A DNA stretch of 42,802 bases from an uncultured bacterium (GTDB lineage: Bacteria > Bacillota > Clostridia > Lachnospirales > Lachnospiraceae). Made by a program: the position numbers and the translations under genes. The DNA lies in NCBI GenBank assembly GCA_947177425.1, contig CAMWUN010000030.1, positions 1 through 42,802 of the forward strand, given 5' to 3'. Shown one piece after another: positions 16,826 through 25,060 of this stretch; within the stretch, counting starts at the first letter, position 1; each line of letters starts with the position of its first letter. A model generated the notes under the pieces. The model had not been told where the DNA came from. It did not search any database and saw only the letters and a list, made by a program, of their open reading frames with translations.

Positions 16826-17704
16826 TCATCCTTTCACGCTGCCCATTGCCACGCCCTGCACAATCTGTCTGGACAGAAGAAGATAAATAACAATAACAGG
16901 AAGTATGGAAAACAAAATCATAACATATACCTGCCCCATATCAAATTTAAGCCAGTCTGTGGAGCGGAGCTGTGCAATCAGGATAGGCAGCGTTTTCTTC
17001 TTATCGGTGTGCAGAATCAGCGCCGGAGTAAAGTAGTTATTCCAGCTTGTTACAAAGGTAAAAATCGCCTGTACCGCAATTGCCGGCTTCATCAGCGGAA
17101 GCACGATGGAATTAAATGTCCTGAATTCCCCTGACCCGTCAATGCGTGCCGCCTCCACCAGCGACAGAGGCAGGGCGCTTTCCATGTACTGCTTCATATA
17201 AAAGAAGGTGACAGGCGCCGCCATGGCCGGAATTATCAAAGGAATAAAGGAGTCGTCCAGCTTCATTTTCCCCACAAGCTGCAAGAAACCTAAAGCCGTC
17301 ACCTGCGTGGGTATCATCATAATCATCAGTATAAATGTGAACATAAATTTCTTCATTTTAAAATCATAAGCATGGATGGCATAAGCCGTCATGGTGGAAA
17401 AGTAAGTGCATAAGGCCGCGCTTAAGGTGGATATAAAAAAGCTGTTAAAAAGGCCGTACCATATAGGCAGCGCACTTGCCGCCCTTCCTCCGCTTAAGTT
17501 TTTCCAGTTTATCATCAGGTAAGAACTTGGAACAGGCGTAAACCCTTTGGTCAGTTCCGCATGGGATCTGGTTGAGTTAATAAACAGCACATAAAACCAT
17601 GACAGACACAGGAAGGAAATGATAACCAGCACAATATAGGCAATTATCCTTCTGCTCTTAATTCCCATTCCTTTGCTTACTTTTGCCTCTTTGTCACTTT
17701 TCAT
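16826..17704 (-). CDS. CUT1 sugar ABC permease, MalG/GanQ type
   Basis: A 292-aa membrane protein with six hydrophobic segments. The EAA loop VEAARIDGSGEFRTFNSIVLP (~190-210) docks the ATPase. It pairs with the MalF-type permease 12 bases upstream. AGGAGG is 8 bases before the ATG. With the LacI gene and cellobiose phosphorylase nearby, the transporter probably imports cellobiose or short cello-oligosaccharides. No ATPase gene is in the cluster, so a shared MsmK-type ATPase is inferred. Confidence 0.92.
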   Translation of the reverse strand: MKSDKEAKVSKGMGIKSRRIIAYIVLVIISFLCLSWFYVLFINSTRSHAELTKGFTPVPSSYLMINWKNLSGGRAASALPIWYGLFNSFFISTLSAALCTYFSTMTAYAIHAYDFKMKKFMFTFILMIMMIPTQVTALGFLQLVGKMKLDDSFIPLIIPAMAAPVTFFYMKQYMESALPLSLVEAARIDGSGEFRTFNSIVLPLMKPAIAVQAIFTFVTSWNNYFTPALILHTDKKKTLPILIAQLRSTDWLKFDMGQVYVMILFSILPVIVIYLLLSRQIVQGVAMGSVKG

Positions 17705-17716
17705 ATTCCTCTCCTC

Positions 17717-18628
17717 CTAACTTTCTTTTTTACTGGAAAACTGGTATACTATCATGCTGAGTATGCCTGTGATAATAAACAGCACTACCGAAAGGGCTCC
17801 GCCCAGACCAAAGTTCTTGCTGTATAAATGTTTGTTCAGATACATGATAAGGGTCATAGTGGAACGCATGGGATCCCCGGTTGCATTGGTCAGAATCTGG
17901 GGAACATCGAACATCTGCAGGCCGCCGATCAAGGATGTAATCATTACATAAATCAGAATCGGCCGCAGCAAAGGCAACGTAATTTTAAAGAATATCTGCG
18001 CAGAAGTTGCCCCGTCCACTTCCGCCGCCTCAAAAAGCGCCGTGTCAATGCCCATCATCCCTGCCATCAGCAGGATAGTCGTGTTTCCAAACCACATGAT
18101 AAAATTCATAAAAGCAATAAGCGTTCTTGTACTCCATATATTGGACATGAACCGGTATGGCTGGCTCAGTATCCCCATCTGCACCAGAATAGAATTGATT
18201 GGGCCGCTGTCCGCAAACAATGTGAAAAACAACATGGAAAATGCCGATGCCATGATAAGGTTGGGCAGATAAATAACTGTCTTAAAGAACCGCTGCCCCT
18301 TCAGCCGCAGGCTGGGACTTGAAAACCATGCCCCAAGCAAAAGGGATACGATAATCTGCGGTACAAATCCCATCACCCACATGATTAGTGTGTTTTTAGC
18401 ATATGTAATGATGTCCCCGTTGGTAAAAATCGTTTTATAGTTTTCCAGTCCAATAAAGTTAGGGCCTATCTGCGTCAGGCCGGAACGGTAATTCTCAAAA
18501 AAACTGTTATAAATCGTGCTTACCAGCGGAATGAACTGGAACACAAGGTACACTGTAATAAATGGAATTAGAAAAATATATCCCCATTTGTTATAACTTA
18601 CTACTTTTCCTCTTCGTGCAGTTTTCAT
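17717..18628 (-). CDS. CUT1 sugar ABC permease, MalF/GanP type
   Basis: A 303-aa membrane protein with six predicted segments (first at ~15-35: YIFLIPFITVYLVFQFIPLV) and the EAA loop FEAAEVDGATSAQIFFKITLP (~198-218). Forms a heterodimer with the following MalG-type protein. GGAGG is 8 bases before the ATG. Two strong hairpins (18659-18780) separate it from the binding-protein gene upstream, which probably reduces its expression relative to that gene. Confidence 0.92.
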   Translation of the reverse strand: MKTARRGKVVSYNKWGYIFLIPFITVYLVFQFIPLVSTIYNSFFENYRSGLTQIGPNFIGLENYKTIFTNGDIITYAKNTLIMWVMGFVPQIIVSLLLGAWFSSPSLRLKGQRFFKTVIYLPNLIMASAFSMLFFTLFADSGPINSILVQMGILSQPYRFMSNIWSTRTLIAFMNFIMWFGNTTILLMAGMMGIDTALFEAAEVDGATSAQIFFKITLPLLRPILIYVMITSLIGGLQMFDVPQILTNATGDPMRSTMTLIMYLNKHLYSKNFGLGGALSVVLFIITGILSMIVYQFSSKKES

Positions 18629-18658
18629 ACAAACAACCTCCGTTTATTTTCTTTTACA

Positions 18659-18710
18659 ACAGAGCTCGCAGCAGCCCTCTACTTTTGTAAAACCCTGCTG
18701 CCGGCTCTGT
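18659..18710 (-). other. Intercistronic hairpin 1 downstream of binding-protein gene
   Basis: ACAGAGC-TC-GCAGCAG (18659-18674) pairs with CTGCTGC-CG-GCTCTGT (18695-18710), 14 bp in two blocks around a 2x2 internal loop. No T run follows on the minus strand, so an mRNA-stabilising or attenuating element is more likely than a full terminator. Confidence 0.7.
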
Positions 18711-18744
18711 TTCCCATATCAGCCACAGTCTCCCTGCAAAAACT

Positions 18745-18780
18745 CTGTGCCTGCCTGCCCATTCGGCCAGACAGGCACAG
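18745..18780 (-). other. Intercistronic hairpin 2 downstream of binding-protein gene
   Basis: CTGTGCCTG (18745-18753) pairs perfectly with CAGGCACAG (18772-18780), with further pairing inside. It is nearer the binding-protein stop (18834) than hairpin 1 and would be transcribed first. Confidence 0.75.
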
Positions 18781-18833
18781 CCATCACCAGTCAACTGTAA
18801 ATCCAGGATTTCTGTATCTTGGGTTATATCATC

Positions 18834-20258
18834 TTAATATGTCAGTTCAGGATATTTTTCCACAACTGCCTTATAGAATAAGTCTAACGCTTCATCCAAA
18901 GTTGCATTGTCGTCAAAGTAATTCTTCATGGCATTCTGGAATTCCTCGTTACATCCCTGGTCATAAATTGACAGGTTGCTTAAGTCAAGGTTTTCAACGC
19001 CTGCGCAGTACATGCCCAGAGGATTCTGTCCGCCAAGGATTTTGCTGGTATAGCCTGCATCAGCCGCCATAGCTTCCATTGCGGGTTTGTTGTTTACGAA
19101 ATCATCGTCGTCCACAACGATTTCTTTCATGATTTCTTCGTTACATGTCATCTGGAGCATAATGTCTTTAATAAGGCCGGCATTATCTGTGCCTGCTGCC
19201 GCGCAGATCCATGTACCTCCCCAGAAGAAGCCCTGGGGACCTTCTGTAGCTGCCCAGCCGCCCTGATTTCCGATACTGCCTTCCGCATCCGCTGCCATTG
19301 AGAAGTTGATGAACCATGCAGGTCCGAAATAGCTGAATACCTTGCCTTCAGGATAAAATCCCTTGCTCCAGTCGTCGCTCCAGAGTTCATGGGTTGCTGT
19401 CTGTCCTGCATTCACCAGTGCCTTGGAGTCTTCCACCCACTTCATAATGTTAGCGTCAATATTGATTTTGCCGTCAACTACCCACTTGGAAGTTACATTA
19501 TTGGAATACACGCGGTAACTGTCATTTACAGAGGAGAGAATGGAGTATCCCGCATCCTTGAGCAGAATCGCTGTCTCGTTGAAAGTATCCCAGTCTTTTA
19601 CATAGTTCTGAATTTCTGCCGGGTCATCTGTCCCAAATACTTCCTTGGCAATCTCACGGCTGTAGAACATTGCGCCGGGGCATCCCTGCCAGGAAACACC
19701 TTTCAATACACCGTTGGAATCAGTAACAATGTCCTTTGTATACTGATACTGGTTTGCCAGATCTGCGTCGGTAATCCCTAAATCCGCAACAGCCATTGTG
19801 AATTCTGTATCCACATACTTTAATGCATAGTCCGCTTCCACAAGGAAAATGTCAATTTTGGAGTCAGCCGCTGCATCCGCCTGTTTTAACAGGGTTTCAT
19901 CCAGATTATTCTGATAAGCATTGTCATCATTAGGCGTAATATTCCATACAACAGTCACATCGCCGATGGCTCCTTTGGCAACGTCCCCTGCATCAGGTGT
20001 GTAGCCGGGATAATGGGCTTCTATACGTCTCTTAAATTCATCATTCCAGCAGTAAATGTTGAGAACTTTCCCTTCGTCAGCAGATGCCTCTTCCTGTGCC
20101 GGAGCCTCTTCCTGTGCCTGGTCCTGTGCAGGCGCTTCCTGACTGGTCTCTTCCTGTGCAGGCGCCGGAGCCTGTTCCTCCGCCTTTCCGCCGCAGCCTG
20201 CCAGCAGGCTGGCAATCATCACTGTTGAAAGTATCGCGCTGAGTAATTTCTTTTTCAT
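18834..20258 (-). CDS. CUT1 solute-binding lipoprotein (likely cello-oligosaccharide)
   Basis: A 474-aa family 1 extracellular solute-binding protein. Signal peptide with lipobox LLAGC (Cys ~22), then a ~40-residue linker of repeated Glu-Ala-Pro-Ala-Gln units (to ~65), then the binding domain starting VLNIYCWNDEF. The linker is longer and more repetitive than usual and probably spans the cell wall. GGGAGG is 7 bases before the ATG. A minus-strand TATAAT at 20312-20317 marks a probable start of transcription, without a convincing -35. Located between lacI and the two permease genes; the ligand is inferred from the cellobiose phosphorylase gene next door. Confidence 0.9.
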   Translation of the reverse strand: MKKKLLSAILSTVMIASLLAGCGGKAEEQAPAPAQEETSQEAPAQDQAQEEAPAQEEASADEGKVLNIYCWNDEFKRRIEAHYPGYTPDAGDVAKGAIGDVTVVWNITPNDDNAYQNNLDETLLKQADAAADSKIDIFLVEADYALKYVDTEFTMAVADLGITDADLANQYQYTKDIVTDSNGVLKGVSWQGCPGAMFYSREIAKEVFGTDDPAEIQNYVKDWDTFNETAILLKDAGYSILSSVNDSYRVYSNNVTSKWVVDGKINIDANIMKWVEDSKALVNAGQTATHELWSDDWSKGFYPEGKVFSYFGPAWFINFSMAADAEGSIGNQGGWAATEGPQGFFWGGTWICAAAGTDNAGLIKDIMLQMTCNEEIMKEIVVDDDDFVNNKPAMEAMAADAGYTSKILGGQNPLGMYCAGVENLDLSNLSIYDQGCNEEFQNAMKNYFDDNATLDEALDLFYKAVVEKYPELTY

Positions 20259-20362
20259 ATAATATCCTCCCTTTTCATTATGGTCCTTTATAAAATGGTT
20301 TGTGCATTTCTATTATAAGGAAGAAGCTGTTTACGCCTCTTCAAAATGCCTGTAAAATAAGT

Positions 20363-21373
20363 TTAAAGTTTCTTTACGGATGTGCCGGGCACCACTACCC
20401 CTTCCACCACAATCTGCTCCACCAGCGTGGTTTTCGGCTTCTCTATCAGGTTAATAAGTTTTTCCGCCGCCAGCCTGCCAATACTCCGGGTATCCTGCCT
20501 TAAGGTTGTAAGCTGGGGTTCAAAATGCCTTGCTATCCTGATTCCGTCATAGCCTGCCACCGAGACATCTTCCGGGATTTCAAGCCCTCTTGCGTGTATG
20601 GCGTTAATCCCGCCGAAACAGGCAAAATCATCAGGATACAATATACAGGTGGGCGGACTTTTCAGGCCAAGAAGCCTTTCCGTCTGTTCGTAAGTTCCTT
20701 TCGTGTCCCGGTAAGGAGCTTCTCCCACATATTGTGCCGGGACTTCAACCCCAAGTTCTTCACAGGTTCTGTAATAAGAGGAAAGCCTGTTCTGTGTAAC
20801 TGCTGAATCCGCACCATGTATGTAGGCAATCTTCCGGTGTCCCATCTCATAAATGTAGTAAAGCAAATCCTTGATCCCTTTAATATTGTCGGAAATGACA
20901 GCACTCCTGTTATTAAAAAGATGGTCAATCGTCACCACCGGAATGTCACTGCGGACAAGTTCCTCCACTTCCGGGTCGTAAAAGTCAACACAGGCTATCA
21001 CCACCCCGTCAAAGCCCCGGTATCTGCTGTGTTCCAGATAGGACATCCGGTTGGCACGGCTCTTACAGCAGTTGATAAAAGTAATGTCGTAACCCTTCTC
21101 CTCCACTGTGCCCTTAAAGCTGTCAAGCACATTTGCAAAATAGTCATGGGTAAGGCCGCTCATGGCTTCATCTACAAAAAGGACTCCCAGATTATAAGTT
21201 CTGTTGGTCTTTAACGACTTGGCCGCTGAATTGGGAAAATACCCCATTTCTTTTGCCACCTGCCTGATATGTGCTTTTGTTTCCTCTCCTATGTCCTTAT
21301 GGTCATTCAGGGCTTTGCTTACAGTAGCCACTGATACGCCGCAGGCGGCTGAGATATCCTTCATAGATGCCAT
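20363..21373 (-). CDS. LacI-family transcriptional repressor
   Basis: A 336-aa LacI/GalR protein. Residues 1-50 are the HTH and hinge (MKDISAACGVSVATVSKALN), followed by a periplasmic-binding-type ligand domain (GVLFVDEA, GFDGVVIACVDF, PDDFACFGGINA, VSVAGYDGIRIA). AAGGA is ~9 bases before the ATG. A CG-centred site CTTAATCGTTTTCG lies 33 bases upstream of its start codon (21406-21419) and matches 12 of 14 bases of a site in the leader of the divergent cellobiose phosphorylase gene. It probably represses itself and that gene, with cellobiose or a related sugar as inducer. Confidence 0.93.
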   Translation of the reverse strand: MASMKDISAACGVSVATVSKALNDHKDIGEETKAHIRQVAKEMGYFPNSAAKSLKTNRTYNLGVLFVDEAMSGLTHDYFANVLDSFKGTVEEKGYDITFINCCKSRANRMSYLEHSRYRGFDGVVIACVDFYDPEVEELVRSDIPVVTIDHLFNNRSAVISDNIKGIKDLLYYIYEMGHRKIAYIHGADSAVTQNRLSSYYRTCEELGVEVPAQYVGEAPYRDTKGTYEQTERLLGLKSPPTCILYPDDFACFGGINAIHARGLEIPEDVSVAGYDGIRIARHFEPQLTTLRQDTRSIGRLAAEKLINLIEKPKTTLVEQIVVEGVVVPGTSVKKL

Positions 21374-21405
21374 GTTTTACCGTCCTTATCTTTAAGAAAT
21401 CATTA

Positions 21406-21419
21406 CTTAATCGTTTTCG
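21406..21419. promoter_or_regulatory. Putative LacI operator upstream of lacI
   Basis: CTTAATCGTTTTCG shares 12 of 14 bases with the near-palindrome CTTAAACGTTTTAG at 21722-21735. LacI-family operators have a central CG, as here. Confidence 0.55.
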
Positions 21420-21511
21420 TAAGTTAAGCATATATCATTTTCAACAATAAATCAATACTTTTTTATAATTTATTATGCATTTTTGATATTTTTAGTAATT
21501 ATTTACATGTT

Positions 21512-21521
21512 TACACGTGTA
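21512..21521. promoter_or_regulatory. CG-centred 10-bp palindrome in lacI-cbp intergenic region
   Basis: TACACGTGTA is a perfect palindrome in the AT-rich 385-bp gap between lacI and cellobiose phosphorylase. It may be an extra regulator site. Apart from this, the two operator-like sites and the cbp promoter, I see nothing else in this gap. Confidence 0.3.
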
Positions 21522-21675
21522 TCATGCTTATATTTCCGTACGATTTTTGTTGGTTTTGCTCAACATTTACTTAATTTTTCTTTTATTTCCAAATATGTGC
21601 CTCTGTTTTCCAGGAGAAAATCCTTCCTACACGTAAAATCTCTTATAAATTAATCGAAAATGCACAATTTTTATG

Positions 21676-21704
21676 TTGCACGCTCTCCTTTTTTTATGTA
21701 TAAT
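21676..21704 (+). promoter_or_regulatory. Promoter of cellobiose phosphorylase gene
   Basis: TTGCAC (21676-21681), 17-base spacer, perfect TATAAT (21699-21704). The expected start site is near 21711, leaving a leader of about 48 bases that carries the operator. Confidence 0.75.
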
Positions 21705-21721
21705 TCAACTTATAACATAAA

Positions 21722-21735
21722 CTTAAACGTTTTAG
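21722..21735. promoter_or_regulatory. Putative LacI operator in cellobiose phosphorylase leader
   Basis: CTTAAACGTTTTAG is palindromic except for one base pair, CG-centred, and located about 11-24 bases after the expected start of transcription, where a bound repressor would block elongation or clearance. Confidence 0.65.
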
Positions 21736-21758
21736 AATATGATAAAGGAGAATGCGCT

Positions 21759-24206
21759 ATGAAGTATGGATATTTCGATGATGTAAACCGCGAATACGTA
21801 ATCACTACCCCGCAGACCCCACTCCCATGGATTAATTATTTAGGCTGTAATGATTTTTTCAGCCTCATATCCAACACCTGCGGCGGTTATTCCTTCTATA
21901 AGGATGCCAAGCTGCTCCGGCTGACCCGTTACCGCTACAATAATGTACCGGCAGATATAAACGGCAAATATTTCTATATTAAAGAATATAATAACGAGGG
22001 AAATATTGTCTGGAATCCCGGCTGGCAGCCTGTCAAGACGTCTCTTGACTCTTATGAATGCCGCCACGGCATCGGCTATAGCCGCTTTATTTCTGAGAAA
22101 AACGGCCTGAAAGCGGATTTGCTCACTTTCGTCCCCATGAACGATTCCTGCGAAATCAGCCAGTTGAAATTAGTCAATAAATCGGACACCCCAAAAACCC
22201 TCTCCGTTTTTTCCTATGTGGAATGGTGTTTATGGAATGCGGATGACGATATGAAGAATTTCCAGCGCAATTTCAGCACCGGGGAAGTGGAGGTGGAAGG
22301 CTCTGCTATTTTCCATAAGACAGAATACCGGGAACGCCGCAATCACTATGGGGTTTATTCCGTAAACCACAAAGCCGCAGGGTTCGATACCAGCCGGGAT
22401 GCTTTCCTTGGGCAATACCGGGGCGCTGAAAATCCCCAGGTAGTAGAAACTGGAGCCTGCACCAATTCCATGGCAAGCGGCTGGTCCCCTATTGCCTGCC
22501 ACCAGCTTGATCTGACCCTTGCCCCCGGCGAGATGAAATCCTTTATTTTCGTGCTGGGCTACATAGAAAATCCGGAAGATGACAAGTGGGAATCTTACGG
22601 TGTCATCAACAAAAAGCCCGCCTGGGCCATGCTGGGACGCTACCAGACTGATGAGGATGTGGCAAAGGCGTTTGAAGAACTTCGTGATTACTGGAATAAT
22701 CTCCTTGCCAGATATGCCCTCCGTTCCTCCAATGACAAAGTGGACCGGATGGTCAATATCTGGAACCAGTACCAGTGTATGATAACCTTTAACATGTCCC
22801 GTTCCGCCTCCTATTATGAGTCCGGCATCGGCAGGGGCATGGGATTCCGGGATTCCTGTCAGGATTTGCTGGGCTTCGTGCATCTGATTCCCGACCGGGC
22901 AAGGGAACGGATTATTGACATTGCCTCCACCCAGTTCCAGGACGGCAGCGCCTATCATCAGTACCAGCCCCTTACCAAAAAGGGCAACTCCGATATTGGC
23001 AGCGGCTTCAATGACGATCCCTTATGGCTCATTGCCGGCGCCAGTGCGTATGTGAAAGAAACCGGGGATACCACAATCCTTACGGAAATGGTCCCTTTTG
23101 ACAACGATATATCCACTGCTGTTCCCATGATGGAACACCTGAAACGTTCTTTTGATTACACCGTAAACCACAAAGGCCCCCACGGCCTTCCCCTGATTGG
23201 ACGTGCCGACTGGAACGACTGTCTGAATCTGAACTGCTTTTCGGAACATCCGGGCGAATCTTTCCAGACCTTCGGCCCTGACGAAGGACCTGTGGCTGAA
23301 TCCGTATTTATTGCCGGAATGTTTGTCAAATACGGGGAAGAATACGCACAGCTCTGTGAACTTATGGAAGATTCCAGTGAGGCCGCAAGAGCCAGAAAAG
23401 AAGCCTCCATCATGTATGACGCTGTCCTGAAGGAAGGCTGGGACGGGGACTGGTTCCTGCGCGCCTATGACGCATACAGCCAGAAAGTGGGATCAAAGGA
23501 ATGTGAGGAAGGCCAGATTTACATTGAACCCCAGGGCTTCTGCGCCCTTGCCGGAATCGGCGTCAAAGAGGGACTTGCCCGGAAAGCCTTAGACTCTGTA
23601 AAGGAAAAACTGGACACCGAATATGGCGTTATGATTCTCCAGCCAGCCTACACAAGATATCATTTAGAACTTGGGGAAGTTACCTCCTATCCCCCCGGCT
23701 ACAAGGAAAACGCTGGTATTTTCTGCCATAATAACCCCTGGATATCCATTGCCGAAACCGTTATCGGCAGAGGGGACCGGGCCTTTGAAGTCTACCGCAA
23801 GACCTGCCCTTCCTATGTGGAGGAGTTCAGCGAAATCCACCGGACAGAGCCTTATGTGTACTCTCAGATGATTGCCGGAAAGGATGCGGTATTCCACGGA
23901 GAAGCCAAAAATAGCTGGCTCACAGGCACAGCCGCATGGACTTTCGTCAACATCTCCCAGCACATCCTGGGCGTGCAGCCTACCCATAAGGGCCTGCGCG
24001 TTGACCCCTGCGTGCCCAAAGATTTCGGCGACTTTGAAATCAGCAGAAAATTCCGGGATGCATACTACTACATCAAAGTCCTGAACCCTGACCATGTGGA
24101 AAAAGGCGTCAGAAGCATTACCGTTGACGGGACTACCATTGAAGGATGTGTGATTCCCTATGTGGAAGGGAAAGAACAGTATGATGTGGTTGTCACCATG
24201 GGATAA
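21759..24206 (+). CDS. cbp: Cellobiose phosphorylase, GH94
   Basis: An 815-aa cytoplasmic enzyme that splits cellobiose with phosphate into glucose 1-phosphate and glucose. The N terminus [18 protein letters not shown] and the block [13 protein letters not shown]-like region (here [18 protein letters not shown]) closely recall clostridial cellobiose phosphorylase (~811 aa). [14 protein letters not shown] (DWND at residues 484-487) carries the catalytic Asp. ATG 21759 has AAGGAG 8 bases upstream; in-frame ATGs further up precede the promoter and cannot be used. Divergent from lacI. A strong terminator follows. It completes the uptake-and-phosphorolysis module with the CUT1 genes. Confidence 0.95.
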   Translation: MKYGYFDDVNREYVITTPQTPLPWINYLGCNDFFSLISNTCGGYSFYKDAKLLRLTRYRYNNVPADINGKYFYIKEYNNEGNIVWNPGWQPVKTSLDSYECRHGIGYSRFISEKNGLKADLLTFVPMNDSCEISQLKLVNKSDTPKTLSVFSYVEWCLWNADDDMKNFQRNFSTGEVEVEGSAIFHKTEYRERRNHYGVYSVNHKAAGFDTSRDAFLGQYRGAENPQVVETGACTNSMASGWSPIACHQLDLTLAPGEMKSFIFVLGYIENPEDDKWESYGVINKKPAWAMLGRYQTDEDVAKAFEELRDYWNNLLARYALRSSNDKVDRMVNIWNQYQCMITFNMSRSASYYESGIGRGMGFRDSCQDLLGFVHLIPDRARERIIDIASTQFQDGSAYHQYQPLTKKGNSDIGSGFNDDPLWLIAGASAYVKETGDTTILTEMVPFDNDISTAVPMMEHLKRSFDYTVNHKGPHGLPLIGRADWNDCLNLNCFSEHPGESFQTFGPDEGPVAESVFIAGMFVKYGEEYAQLCELMEDSSEAARARKEASIMYDAVLKEGWDGDWFLRAYDAYSQKVGSKECEEGQIYIEPQGFCALAGIGVKEGLARKALDSVKEKLDTEYGVMILQPAYTRYHLELGEVTSYPPGYKENAGIFCHNNPWISIAETVIGRGDRAFEVYRKTCPSYVEEFSEIHRTEPYVYSQMIAGKDAVFHGEAKNSWLTGTAAWTFVNISQHILGVQPTHKGLRVDPCVPKDFGDFEISRKFRDAYYYIKVLNPDHVEKGVRSITVDGTTIEGCVIPYVEGKEQYDVVVTMG

Positions 24207-24232
24207 CATAATTTGCGGACAATTGTCTTTGG

Positions 24233-24262
24233 AAACGGCGCAGCCTGACTGCGCCGTTTTTT
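24233..24262 (+). terminator. Terminator of cellobiose phosphorylase gene
   Basis: An 11-bp perfect stem AAACGGCGCAG / CTGCGCCGTTT, loop CCTGA, ending in TTTTTT. Confidence 0.95.
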
Positions 24263-24312
24263 ACGCGTAGTAAATGCGCATTCCTGACCCGTGAGAAGTA
24301 ACCTTGCAACTG

Positions 24313-24341
24313 CCAGTTGACAAATTGTCAGACATAACTGG
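24313..24341. promoter_or_regulatory. Nested palindromes upstream of XRE gene
   Basis: TGACAAATTGTCA (24318-24330) is a perfect palindrome with central A. It is enclosed by CCAGTT (24313-24318) and AACTGG (24336-24341). A TTGACA -35-like hexamer overlaps it, but no matching -10 was found. GTGGT/ACCAC pairing follows at 24341-24355. It could be the autoregulatory operator of the XRE protein. Confidence 0.45.
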
Positions 24342-24406
24342 TGGTAATCAACCACTGTTTCTGCTAATATCTTGTTATCAAATACAGATTCAGGGAGGAT
24401 TCCATT

Positions 24407-25030
24407 ATGGGCATTGGGGACAGAATACAGAATTTACGGAAAGCAAGAGGCATATCACAGGAAGAACTTGCAGTTAAGGCAGGGGTTTCCAGACAGGCAG
24501 TTTCCAAGTGGGAAAGCGGGCAGAGCACCCCGGATATAGAAAAGGTCATTTTTCTGAGCGACTATTTTGGAACTACCACCGATTATCTGCTAAAAGGGAT
24601 TACTCCTGCAAAAGAATGTGAGCAGAAACGAAACGCAGTCCTGTTTTCCATCACTGGAACTATTGTCAATGCAGCAGGATTGGTTTCCGCCGTCTTCATC
24701 TGGATTGAAAGGCAGATATCTGCCGCCGCAGGGATAGGGATTATTATTATGCTGCTGGGAACTGGAATATTTTGGGCAGGACAGGTAATTGACAGCAGGG
24801 ATAAGGAAAAGGCAAAATACTTCTTTGCCCTTCCCAATGTATGGATTCTGCCATTTATTCCCATGGCCTGCTGTTTTAATATTGCTGATGGATTAATTGG
24901 TGGTTTTTCGGGAATGATTGCTCCGGTTCCCATGCCGGGAAATTCCTTTCTGACATATATACTTTATTGGATAATATATATATCTGCGTGCATTACCGCT
25001 TTTATCCGTATATCAAAAAGAAAGTATTAA
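24407..25030 (+). CDS. XRE-family regulator with C-terminal membrane segments
   Basis: A 207-aa protein. Residues 1-65 are a Cro/C1 HTH (SQEELAVKAGVSRQAVSKWESGQSTPDIEK). After it come four hydrophobic stretches at about 78-96, 104-127, 145-165 and 185-202, so the DNA-binding domain is tethered to the membrane. Such XRE-TM proteins are common in Clostridia; the signal they sense is not known. GGGAGG is 8 bases before the ATG. It ends 30 bases from the convergent cls gene with no terminator between. Confidence 0.88.
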   Translation: MGIGDRIQNLRKARGISQEELAVKAGVSRQAVSKWESGQSTPDIEKVIFLSDYFGTTTDYLLKGITPAKECEQKRNAVLFSITGTIVNAAGLVSAVFIWIERQISAAAGIGIIIMLLGTGIFWAGQVIDSRDKEKAKYFFALPNVWILPFIPMACCFNIADGLIGGFSGMIAPVPMPGNSFLTYILYWIIYISACITAFIRISKRKY

Positions 25031-25060
25031 GTCAACAGCCCCGCGGAAGTCACACATGCT

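Noticed and set aside
16714-16829. 38-codon minus-strand open frame after the MalG-type gene
   Set aside because: Composition looks protein-like (IEEFLRVQDW, SYRDWQSKG), but there is no start codon with a ribosome site; at most a gene remnant or trailer.
18659-18780. Riboswitch between binding-protein and permease genes
   Set aside because: Two simple stem-loops only; no recognisable ligand-binding core.
20312-20345. CcpA cre site upstream of the binding-protein gene
   Set aside because: Only the right half (CGTAAACA) fits the consensus; the left half does not.
22230-22958. 242-aa minus-strand frame
   Set aside because: Shadow of the cellobiose phosphorylase gene; no ribosome site or domain.
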